Shown here in pieces: positions 48,740-58,769 of a stretch of 64,000 bases of DNA. Location: contig CP136064.1 in NCBI GenBank assembly GCA_032622095.1, positions 40,575,912 to 40,639,911 of the forward strand. The letters run 5' to 3'. The notes under the pieces were generated by a model. The model saw only the letters and a program-made list of their open reading frames with translations, ran no database searches and had not been told where the DNA came from. The stretch comes from Siphonodentalium dalli. Lineage: Eukaryota; Mollusca; Scaphopoda; Gadilida; Siphonodentaliidae. How positions within the stretch are numbered: position 1 is the stretch's first letter; every line of letters starts with the position of its first letter. The translations under genes and the position numbers were made by a program.

Positions 48740-50930
48740 CCCTTATCCCAGATTCACTTTATAGTAGCTAATTACACTTAAGCATAAATTATTTATGCTT
48801 AAGCATAATTAACTTACGATAAGCGTAATACATTTGAATTACTCTTTAAGTGTAATTGGGTTCATCAGCTATCTCACCTCTATGGGAGGAAGCCAAATTA
48901 ACATTTAATAAATAATTGAGCTAAAGCCCCCCCCCAATCAAGGAATCTCTAATTACACTTAAGTGCAATAAGAATATTTCTTATCGCGCTTAAGTGCAAT
49001 AAGAAGATTCCTTATTGCGCTTAGAGATTCCTTATTGCGCTTAAGTGCAATACGATATTCCTTTTTGTGCTTAAGTGCAATAAGATATTCCTTATTGTGC
49101 TAAGCGCAATTAGATATTTCCTTATTGAACTTAATCGCAATTATATCTTCCCTTATTATATCGCTTAAGCTCAATTATATCGCTTAAGCTCTATTATTTA
49201 TTAAATGTTAATTTGGCTCCCCATATACCTCATGTATATTGGTATAACCTGATGTAGGTTACTGGCATTAGTAATGCGGTTGCATCCATTTCAGCTTGAG
49301 GGGAGTTCAATGAGAGTGTATATGAATTACGTTTAAGCGTACTTCATTTACGCTTAAGCGCGGAACTCATTTACACTTAAGCATAATTAATATGAATAAT
49401 GCTTAAGCAAATACCTAACTCCAACTGATTTCCTCTGTCTGAATAATTGAGTCCATCTCATAGTATATGGGGGAGTCTAAACCGATGTTTGATTGATGTC
49501 TTATTGCCAGAGTAAATTTGAGCATGGGAGACAGCCTTTTCAAATATATTATTTATTAGTGTAAATCAATTGCGCTCAAGCGCAAAAAATATGTGTCTAA
49601 TAATATATTTGCGCTTTAGCATAAAATTGCCATAAATGTGATCTATTATATGGGAGGCCCTTTTCACATTTATTATTTATTTACGCTTAAGCGCAAATAA
49701 CCTCTATCATTTGCAATTAAGCAAATAGATCATATTTGCGCTTAAGCGTAAATCATTTGCACTTAAGCGCAAATAAAAATCAATATGCATTGATCCCCCC
49801 TGAATTAATTTTACATGGCACAGGCCTAAACACATCACTAAAGTTGATATAGCCCCACCATATGAGGGAAACAATCCCCCAGAAACCCCAAGATCTGTTT
49901 TATGACCATGGAAATGATATAGATCTGTGTAGGATATGTCTCTTTTATAAAATATACTATATCTCTGGGATGGCGACACAAATTCTTGGGGACAGGGATG
50001 CTGATATTATGAAAATAGGGTTTTTTCCCCAACTTCAAGTCAATGAGTACACCATATGAGGGAAGCAAACCCCAGTAACCCCTAATTCCCTATTTATGGC
50101 CATGGAAATGGTATATATCTGTGCAGGAGATAATAAAATATACATGAGCTCTGGGAGTGAGGCACCAACTCTTGGGACACCAGGGACAGAGATGATGATA
50201 TGCATATGGAAATATGTTTTTTCTTCAACTTCGAGTCTGTATGGGGCTATTACTATGGGCCCATGCTAATATAATATGAGATGGACTCAATCATTCACAT
50301 CAGAGGGATGTAATGGAGTGTTAGGTATTTGCGCTTAAGCGCAAATAAATTGATAGACACATATTTGTGCTTAAGCGCAAATGATTTACGCTTAAGCACA
50401 AATATTTGCGCTTAATGATTTATGCTTAAGCACAAATATTTGCGCTTAAGCGCAAATAAATAATAAATGTGAAAAGGGCCTCCCATACTATTTCCGCTAA
50501 AGCGCATATGATTTGTATTTAATTATAAATGATTTGCTCTTAAGTGCAAATGATTTACACTTAAGCGTAAATGATTTGCGATTAAGCAGAATCAGAATAA
50601 ATGTGAAAACAGCTTCTCGTATAATAGCTTAAGCATAATTCATTTATGATTAAGTGTAATTAATCTATCAATGAAAATAAATGACCAGTGAGCTTAAGCG
50701 TAAATCAATTACGCTTAAGCACACTTTAATCAATTACGCTTAAGCACACTAGTCATAATTCTATTACTCATAGGAGTAATGCTTTATCTACATCATACGG
50801 TTAAGCGTAAGTGAAGTACGCTTTATATGTGTGCATTACACCTGAGTGTAATACATTACGCTTAATAGTAATTCACTTACGCTAAAGTGCAATTAGCTAA
50901 TACATGTGAAAAAGGCTTTCCATTATAGTT
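48740..50930. repeat. CTTAAG palindrome field
   Basis: Roughly 25-30 short palindromes centred on CTTAAG, typically TTTGCGCTTAAGCGCAAAT or TTACGCTTAAGCGTAAAT with variants, packed into 2.2 kb. The middle (49856-50220) is a tandem duplication of about 190 bp starting CACCATATGAGGGAA. Outer parts mirror each other (a segment ending GAGTCCATCTCATA near 49460 against its reverse complement near 50280, and GGCCTCCCAT near 50480 against its mirror near 49650). It lies in the SPATS2 intron 46303-52132. Confidence 0.85.
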
Positions 50931-52132
50931 ATCATCCATCAGAATGAATAGTGCTTACTAAAGCTTGACAACATAATTTGCCATTAAAAACATTTCATGA
51001 CCAATGAGCTAACAAATGTTCTGTACTGGCATATTGAATACCAATTATTTGTACTATTGTACAGGTGTAATGTAATTAAACAGTTTTGAGTTACAAAAGT
51101 AAGACAACTCTTTCTGCATGGTACTGTGCTTGCGGCCAGATTGATGTAAAAATTCGGTCAATGTGCTTACAATTTTCTATAAATAGTAACATTTTGGAAT
51201 TATTACCTCTCGATCACTGTTCGATTATAATCTTTGCCACTAACTGGGCCAATGTTCTTCCGTTTGTGATTTCACGCAACAATTCCCTTTGTATTCCTTC
51301 CCTGTCGAATTGACTACCGATTGCGATGTCAATTTGTTTTTCGCTTTAATATTCTGATGTGCATGACGCTATTCCAGCGAACGGTCATCCTCCCTAGAAG
51401 CCATTTCTGAGAACGAAACCCGATTCAATCCCAATCGAGTCGGAAGTGCTCGGGCATTTCCGTGACTGCACAAGACAACGCATCGGTTTGTTTTTTCGTG
51501 TTATTATGGTGAGATTAATCGGGACGATTGATGAATATAAATAGTTAGCCGAATGGCCGTATAATGTGTACAAACTGACTTCAGGATGGGGGATTTCGTG
51601 TATCTGAGTTATTTTATTCACTCTTCCCACAGAATGACGCAGGGAACTCAATTGTGAGGTTCAATTTACGTTTCACATCACTTTAACTGAGAAAACAACA
51701 TTGGGTGTGTAATAAAATTGGGAGAGGTATGCTGACAACTTCTCCTAAATCACTACAAAAGCTGATGCATGTCTGAGATGATAAATATATAAATTCGTCC
51801 TCTGAAGTCTCCCTAGCATCGAAGCCCTATCATTGCCTCCTACCAGTCATAGAATATGGAAAATATCTAATTTTGCCAACATACCAATATGACATATCAT
51901 GGCTATAGCACCTTTGTCTTAACACGGATCTTGTCCAATCTTCCATATTATTTCAAGTAAACATTCTCTATGTTCATGATACCTGTGTGTGAAACTGAGC
52001 GCTTGTGGCTGCATAGTAGTTCCCCTCCCCTCTCTTGAAATATTTTATGCTATTTCTAATTTTCTATGTATGTGTTTTGTTATTAAAAAAAAATGAAAAT
52101 AAATTTAAAAAAATGGCATTCAACCTCTACAG
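50931..52132. other. SPATS2 intron segment, with a second CpG-containing patch
   Basis: 51360-51540 has clustered CG dinucleotides (CCAGCGAACGGTC, GAGTCGGAAGTGCTCGG) and a short - strand frame starting MASREDDRSLE that stops at once. No gene called. Confidence 0.35.
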
Positions 52133-52242
52133 ATGATACTTTCAACATGAGACAGAAGATGGCCAGCGATTTGAGGATAAAAGTTGATCGATCTGTGCAA
52201 ATGAATGAGAACCAATTCACAGATTTACGACATGATATTAAG
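52133..52242 (+). CDS. SPATS2: SPATS2 exon: coiled coil, R-Q-K and L-R-x-D-I-K blocks
   Basis: Acceptor caacctctacag, donor AAG|GTAAGG, phase 1 in and phase 0 out. It encodes NDTFNMRQKMASDLRIKVDR and then SVQMNENQFTDLRHDIK. The R-Q-K, x-Q-M and L-R-x-D-I-K positions align without gaps to the vertebrate core helix. Confidence 0.95.
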
Positions 52243-52500
52243 GTAAGGCTCTGTCGATCCATCATCACAAAAATTTATTTTAGGATGAATCATTTCAAAT
52301 ACTCTGCCCATTTATTACCTGTTCAGCTTTAACAGGCCTTGTGTCATGACATACTATTATCTAATATAATATCGCAATGTCAACCTAGTTTTCTTCACCT
52401 ATATGGCTCATCTCAGCTCAAATTAAAATCTGAATAAAAATCGAAATAGGTTTGTCAAAAAATTAGTCTGCCACCCTGAAAGGATTATTTCATTCCAACT

Positions 52501-53656
52501 TAGACCAAGTCTTCTCAGTCCAAAACAGCTTGGGATATCGGTTTGGTTCTATAATGTACTTTCATTGAAAAGACTAAGTACTAAAGCATCCATTGGACTA
52601 GTCCAAGTCTTCTCGTACTAAAACCAACTAAGATATTGGGATGGTGAGTTGCTGGTATTTAGTCCGAGATCGCCGCCATAGGCTTCTTATAACACGAGTT
52701 ACGCCCAGGATTTGTGGCGGGAATTTGTGGTGTATTTTATTCGATTTACCTCACAAATCAATACATGATGCTATATACATCGGAAAGAGTGACATCTTAT
52801 GGTCATAATGGTGTATAATAATCTAACTTTCATGTTAAATTACACATAGAATATTCCGGTTGATTGCCACTAACATCGCTTTTGTTATATGTTTGTTTAC
52901 GTTTTAACTGAAAGCCGAAGTGACCCGTATTGGCGGAGACGAATTTCGATACAAACAAGATGGCAGCCACCATATTTATTCTAATGCTCGTTGTGTTTAC
53001 ACTGTTTTAAACTGTGAGAGGGTTGTAATTCCCATAATTTATTTAATGTATTACATTTATATCTTCAATGTTTACTTAATCTATTTATTTATTTATTGAC
53101 GCACATAATTACAATTACAATGGAGAATTCATCGCCATGTGCGTGGTTTAGTCGAAAATCTACAGAATATTTTCACCGGAAAATGCCGAACACAGTTCGC
53201 AAGGTCAACTGAGTTCGCATACTTTTAAAAATATGTCAACACTGCGGTAAATGTCTCTTTTCACATTAAATTACCGCTTTCAATTCACAACTGATGTTGT
53301 TTTCAGATCAAATATCATGTCTTTTGCAGAAAAAATCCGTGATATTTTATTTCATATAATTGTGGTTTTATTTGAGCGGGTCAATAACGCTTAACTCGTG
53401 TTATAAAAAGCCTATGGCGGCGATCGCGGACTAAATACCAGCAACTCGCCATCCCGATATCTTAGCTGGTTTTAGTACGAGAAGACTTGGACTACCATTG
53501 GACCTAATCAGAAGGCATACAATAAAGATAACTCCTGCCCACAATTCTGGGTGTTAAGTCCTTTATAGAATAGTAACGGGACGGGACTCGGTCCAAAACA
53601 GCATTAACCCTTCCGATATCCCAAGCTGTTTTGGACCTGAGAAGACTTGGGGTCTA
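52501..53656. mobile_element. Outer inverted-repeat element, 9-bp TSD
   Basis: Flanked by ATTCCAACT (52492-52500, 53657-53665). Ends TAGACCAAGTCTTCTCAG / CTGAGAAGACTTGGGGTCTA with CCAAAACAGCTTGGGATATC following. A related element (52599-53494) is nested inside. Confidence 0.88.
52599..53494. mobile_element. Inner, related inverted-repeat element, 9-bp TSD
   Basis: Flanked by CCATTGGAC (52590-52598, 53495-53503). Ends TAGTCCAAGTCTTCTCGTAC and its inverse, with arms of about 110 bp that run through GGGATGG..GAGTTGCTGGTATTTAGTCC. The interior (ATCAATACATGATGCTATA and on) recurs in a degenerate copy at about 14640-15300. Confidence 0.9.
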
Positions 53657-53713
53657 ATTCCAACTGAGAAATGTTAAAGCATTCATTTGTTTTTATCAAC
53701 CAACTATAACAAT

Positions 53714-54320
53714 GAAGTACGCAAAATGAAAAGTGCTTAAATTTCGACCCACTCTTTTAAAATTGCTTAAATAAATTTCACCCTTTAAAAGTAACTAAAA
53801 TTCAACCACTATGCTTGAAAAGTCCATAAATTCTGCATAAATTCGTTCGCATCCATGGGTCAATTTATTGGAAATCTGAAACAAAATTCAGCTTATCTTA
53901 ATATTGTTGATATCGGTTATATAAATAACAATCTGGATTTCCCACCTCCACAAAACGTCATCAGTGTATATGGTCATGTAGTCTCAACCAATGATTTAAC
54001 ACATTTCCTTTGTGAAAATGCCTGCCGCAAAATGCATTTTAATCACATTTGGGGGGAAAAGTATGAATGGATTAGAGCTGTGATTGAACACAGGTATAAA
54101 GAAGAGAGTTCACTATGCAAGAAGGAGATAGACGTAAGTTATGGGGTTCATTTCACCATTTGAAACACTGTAAACTGACGTAGAGTGATGTGTTTATTGT
54201 AGGTTATGATAGTAAAATAGTCATCAAAAACACTTTACCAAGTCCTCGTAAAAGTGCTTTAAAAGTTCGTAAATTTCATTCCCAGGAAAGAGTATGAACC
54301 CTTTATGAAAAAAATTATGC
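53714..54320. repeat. Family H repeat, uninterrupted copy
   Basis: Matches the split copy at 27.9-28.9 kb. The 102-codon frame 53855-54163 lies wholly within it and shares its sequence with the other copy, where the frame is broken, so it is not called a gene. Confidence 0.6.
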
Positions 54321-54350
54321 TTATTTGATAGCAACTTTACTTTCTTTCAG

Positions 54351-54431
54351 CAATTTGTCAGTGACAGAAGAATAGACGAAGAGTTAGGAATGACAGCCAG
54401 ATACGCTTGTTCACCTGATGAGCTGGTTGCT
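54351..54431 (+). CDS. SPATS2: SPATS2 exon: F-V-S-D-R-R block
   Basis: Exactly 27 codons, phase 0 on both sides, acceptor tttctttcag, donor GCT|GTGAGT. It encodes QFVSDRRIDEELGMTARYAC and then SPDELVA, matching the family block F-V-S-E-R-K-Y-D-E-x-L-G-x-x-A-R-F-x-C that closes the conserved core. Confidence 0.95.
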
Positions 54432-54782
54432 GTGAGTTCAATTCATAATATTAAGTGTGGACACAAGGGACAATAAACATGCATTCATTCAGTTTTACAA
54501 GGCAAAAAAATCTGTTTTCTCATGCGATATCCTCGCCTCCATCCATGTCGATGTGTTATAATCAGAGTTGTAAATTTCTTGTCACGGCATGATTATCAAT
54601 AAAGTACACACTTTACTAAGAGTGTGTAAATGGGCAGCATGGTTTTGTTGTCAGTCAAGGACTATTTTTTATACAGAAAACATTTGTATATGTCACATTT
54701 ATCGAGAATTATCTGAATTTTTTATCTGTATGCTACTGTATGAAAGTTATTCATTCTTGTATATTTTAATACTGTGTTTTAA

Positions 54783-55103
54783 CCTCTTCGCTGCTAAATT
54801 ATGTTATGGCCTCCTGTGCTGGGCTGTTGACGTTATTGCCATTTTCCAATGGAAAAAATATAACGGTAATATCACAAGAACCATAACACTGACTCTATAG
54901 AAAGGCTATTGTCATTCTCAATCGTGGAACATCATACACTGTTTAAACTTCAAGATACAGTTATTCCGATGCACCAATCTCTGAGTTCAAGTTATGAATA
55001 CTGGTAGTGTGCTGAAGTAGGTCCGTAGTACCTACGGACCATATAGCACACAAAGTGCACTTTTACGTCCGTAATAGTTACGGACGTCATAGCAGTGAAG
55101 AGG
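54783..55103. mobile_element. TTAA MITE family J (CCTCTTCGCTGCTA)
   Basis: TTAA at 54779-54782 and 55104-55107; inverted ends CCTCTTCGCTGCTA / TAGCAGTGAAGAGG. Two internal palindromes: GGTCCGTAGTACCTACGGACC and ACGTCCGTAATAGTTACGGACGT. Confidence 0.8.
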
Positions 55104-55579
55104 TTAATTCAGTTAATTGACTCACTACTGTCCATTCAGAAATAAAAGATTTCGGCCCTGCGGGGCTCGATCTTCTAGTTTCCAAATGGCCAGTGGCTCG
55201 CCCATTAATCCTGACTGAATCTCTGTAATTGTTTGATTATAAAAAGCCTGTCTTCTTCATCAAATGTTCCCTTACAATTTCTCGAGACCATGGATGGGGG
55301 ATTACATGCCTAAAGTATTTGATTACAATACAAATACTTTCCAATTTTATGATTACAAATAAAAACAAATATTTTTCCAGTTCATACTTTTTGATTACAT
55401 CCGATTACTTTGGCACGAATTAATGCAGACATTTATAATATATTTTGACATAGTCTATTTGATATTAAAAAGAGATACAAAACTCGAGTCGAGATTTAAT
55501 TTTGTACACATAAAGAATTAAATTTTGAAGGAACAGTTTTTGTTTTCTACCTCATCCTATGAACTTATTCAATCAACAG

Positions 55580-55712
55580 GCTATCAAGAATTTCGGAGAG
55601 GTTGTACCAATAAAGCTCTCCTATTCATTAAACAATCATGGGGCATCAGCAATAATCACTAAAAACATTCAAACACGACCACCTCCCAAGAAATCTGCTT
55701 CAGCTTCACCAA
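55580..55712 (+). CDS. SPATS2: SPATS2 exon: end of conserved core, variable tail begins
   Basis: Acceptor aatcaacag, donor A|GTGAGT, phase 0 in and phase 1 out. It starts AIKNFGEVVPIKLSYSLNNH, the equivalent of I-x-x-F-G-x-V-x-x-x-K-x-S-Y-S in vertebrate SPATS2. A basic proline-rich stretch (TRPPPKKSASASPS) typical of the variable, Ser-rich C-terminal tail follows. Confidence 0.92.
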
Positions 55713-56060
55713 GTGAGTTAGAGGCTATAATACAATGTAGTACTCCTATTAAATACTATGGTTAATATGGAACTCAAACTCTACTACCATTTATGGTTTG
55801 GCAATTTGCCCATTTTCTTATTAAATTAAATCTCAAATTTGGGTTATTCAAAATTGAATTTAATCTTGAAAAGAATCTTCTCCGTTAAACAGTAATGGGT
55901 GAATAATATGCAATGAATGAATCAGCAAAACATCATAGAACTCATGGGCTGATGAGACACTGGTTTGCAATTGACACTATTGGTAATATACTAATTTTAT
56001 TGGTATATATCTTTTTAAAAAATGGCTCAAAGATATGTTCTCGACCTGTACATTGTTGAA

Positions 56061-56696
56061 CTCTTTCTATAGTAAATACTCAATGATGAGTAGTTCCCAT
56101 AGGTTCCCATTTGTTGAACTTATTATATTAACCCTTTACCCAACAAACCGGCCAAAAACGGCCAAATAAAGCTGCAACAGCCTAAATTATCTTGGGTTTG
56201 TCTCAATAAAACCATACAAATATGGATATCATTGGAACCGGCTCATTGACCACATTGTGATGGTTACAGTTATGCCCTGTGCCAATGCATTCTCTTATAT
56301 ATGCGAGTCGACCATAGGTCGCCTCGCATATATAAGAGAATGCATTGGCCTAAAAAAATCTTTTTTTAACACTTTTTACCATTTTTTCTTACATTCTTTA
56401 ACAATTTTATAATTTTTAATGTGTTAAGCCAATGCATTCTCTTATATATGCGAGGCGACCTATGGTCGACTCGCATATATAAGAGAATGCATTGGCACAG
56501 AGCCGTTCTGTTGGGTAAAGGGTTAATGTTTTCCTCCCAATGAAAATTAATCCTTCTGTACTTCTATTATCTTTTTGCCTGTCTATTGTCTGCTCATTTT
56601 TTCTGAACACTCCAAATGAGTAATAGACCATTCCAATGTATCACTTTATAACTGAATGGGAGAATTAATTCAGTATAGAACAGTGTATAGAAAGGG
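56061..56696. mobile_element. Family I element carrying MITE A
   Basis: CTCTTTCTATAGTAAATACTC left end; GTATAGAAAGGG then TTAA at the right (56697-56700). It is interrupted at 56128 by a family A MITE. Confidence 0.6.
56128..56526. mobile_element. TTAA MITE family A, copy 4, inserted in family I element
   Basis: TTAA flanks and paired hairpins as in the other copies. It interrupts a second CCCTTTCTATAC-type element (56061-56696), in the opposite arm from the insertion at 27051. Confidence 0.9.
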
Positions 56697-56751
56697 TTAA
56701 ATTTAATCAAGAAATTTTTCAAACTATATTAATTTGATGTTGGGTTTTCAG

Positions 56752-56846
56752 ACAAGAGTCCAGATAGAAGTAATCAGGCTTTCAAAGCGGAAACCCAGGA
56801 GATGGCTGAATTACAGAATCGACTTAAACATTCACTAAGACTTCAG
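56752..56846 (+). CDS. SPATS2: SPATS2 exon with locally duplicated 3' end
   Basis: Acceptor ttgggttttcag, donor CAG|GTGAGT, phase 1 in and phase 0 out. The product starts NKSPDRSNQAFKAET and ends with QEMAELQNRLKHSLRLQ, a short amphipathic helix. The last 59 coding bases plus the donor form the first copy of a 68-bp tandem duplication (56788-56855). The second copy is split by a 382-bp MITE. Using the second donor near 57302 would add MITE sequence with an early stop, so the first donor is the sensible coding choice. Confidence 0.85.
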
Positions 56847-56892
56847 GTGAGTTTATCGGAAAGCCAGGAGATTGCTGAATTACAGAATCGAC

Positions 56893-57282
56893 TTAACCCT
56901 TTACCCAACAGAACGGCCCTGTGCCAATGCATTCTCTTATATATGCGAGTCGACCATAGGTTGCCTCGCATATATAAGAGAATGCATTGGTTTAACACAT
57001 TAAAAATTATAAAATTGTTAAAGAATGTAAGAAAAAATGGTAAAAAGTGTTAAAAAAAGATTTTTTTTAGGCCAATGCATTCTCTTATATATGCGAGGCA
57101 ACCTATGGTCGACTCGCATATATAAGAGAATGCATTGGCACATGGCATAACTGTAACTATCACAATGTGGTCAAGGAGCCGGTTCCAATGATATCCATAT
57201 TTGTATGGTTCTATTGAGACAGACCGAAGATATTTTAGGCTGTTGAAGCTTTATTTGGCCGGTTTGTTGGGTAAAGGGTTAA
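56893..57282. mobile_element. TTAA MITE family A, copy 5, inside duplicated SPATS2 exon end
   Basis: TTAA at 56893-56896 and 57279-57282. The interrupted sequence CGACTTAAACATTC survives intact in the neighbouring duplicate (56788-56855), proving the insertion point and that only TTAA was duplicated. Inverted orientation, both hairpins present. Confidence 0.95.
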
Positions 57283-58201
57283 ACATTCTCTAAGACTTCA
57301 GGTGAGTTTACCTGAAACAGGCCTCAAAACATGGTGCTGGACATTTGCAGAATGAGGTCCCCAGAGGGTGAATTTAGTGACGCTACCCCTCACAGCATCA
57401 TCTTCTCTGGAAGTTTATTATTAAATTAATAACATTTTTAATTTCTTAACTTCTTCAGTAAGATTCTTTTTCTTTTTTAGTTTAGTTTCTCTATATCCCC
57501 AAATTAGCAGACAACACAATGCATAATGGAGGTGCCCAAAGGATGCACTGCGCCAGTGTGTGTATTGAAGTTGTATGACTGCGTGTAATGTGGGCGTACT
57601 TTGGGAGTATCTGATATGTGTGACCAGTTTCTGCATAAAGTATCTTCACACGTTGTCAGTTGTGTTTATTCTAGACCATTGGTCTCTTCTACCTTATGGC
57701 GTGGTGGCAGCCAACACAGAAACCTGCTTAATCATTTTGTTAATGTGAAGAGATCAGCTTGCCAACGGTGTAGGTCTAGAATGAAATCGCCTTGATTCGC
57801 TGCAATTTGACCGTCGTGAACGTCCTTCGCCAAGCGTGTGTCGAGAACTGTGAAACCATTCAAAAACCCGTGTATATGATCATGACAAATTCCATTACCA
57901 GTGAAGCCAGACGTGCTAGTACTTATGTCGATACACGTACTAGTACATGTATATCAACAGATCTCTCACTCACAGGAATGTGCACATCTATCAACAGTCA
58001 GCCCCATTCAGAGTCTCTACCTGCTACCTGAAACCCATATTGGCAGTGACAGGAAACCCAGTTGTGACTTAACATGTACCAGCTCGCGCTTCCAAGTAAA
58101 TGAAAACTCACACTCGGCGAATATCAAGAACTGTCCGCCTTTTGATGTCCCTGAGATCATGGAGAACATACAGGACAAACTAAATGAGAGTCCTACACCT
58201 A

Positions 58202-58414
58202 CAGTAATGCTCTAATTAATCGACCTCTTAACCAAAGCAGAATTATGGGTAACTTTTCAGGATTTAGTCGGAAATATGGCTTGTTGCCATTCATCGGAAA
58301 GCTCTCGGGGAGAGCTTTCCGATGAATGGCAACAAGCCATATTTCCGACTAAATCCTGAAAAGTTACCCATAATTCTGCTTTGGTTAAGAGGTCGATTAA
58401 TTAGAGCATTACTG
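58202..58414. mobile_element. TA-flanked palindromic MITE, copy 2
   Basis: TA at 58200-58201 and 58415-58416; 213 bp, ends CAGTAATGCTCTAATTAATC. Arms nearly perfect (apex AAGCTCTCGGGGAGAGCTTT), so younger than the copy at 35625. Confidence 0.92.
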
Positions 58415-58515
58415 TACATGTCACTCTCTTGATGTTTTGGATTTCTCTGATGAGCTGAGATTTTCTCGTGTTTCTGAACAGTCACTTCATTGTGGTCTTC
58501 TGCTTTATTATCGGC

Positions 58516-58769
58516 CAAGCCTTGAAATAGGGTGTCTGTCATTTGCAGAATGAGGTCCCCAGAGGGTGAATTTAGTGATGCTACCCCGCATTGCGGGTTA
58601 GCATCACCAAATTCACCCTCTGGGAACCTCATTCTGCTGAGGTGTAAGCTGAATGAGGTCCCCAGAGGGTGAATTTGGTGATGCTAGCCCGCTATGCGGG
58701 GTAGCATCACTAAATTCACCCTCTGGGGACCTCATTCTGCAAATGACAGACACCCTATTTCAAGGCTTG
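58516..58769. mobile_element. hAT-like 254-bp palindromic MITE, copy 3
   Basis: Perfect 8-bp duplication TTATCGGC (58508-58515, 58770-58777), length identical to the other two copies. The duplication pair proves recent clean insertion. Confidence 0.92.

Noticed and set aside
48740-50930. CRISPR-like array
   Set aside because: Repeats are palindromes of variable sequence with irregular, non-unique spacers, in a eukaryotic intron.
53855-54163. 102-codon + strand frame beginning M-G-Q-F-I-G-N-L
   Set aside because: It lies in a dispersed repeat whose other copy (28.6-28.9 kb) breaks the frame; it does not fit SPATS2 phases.
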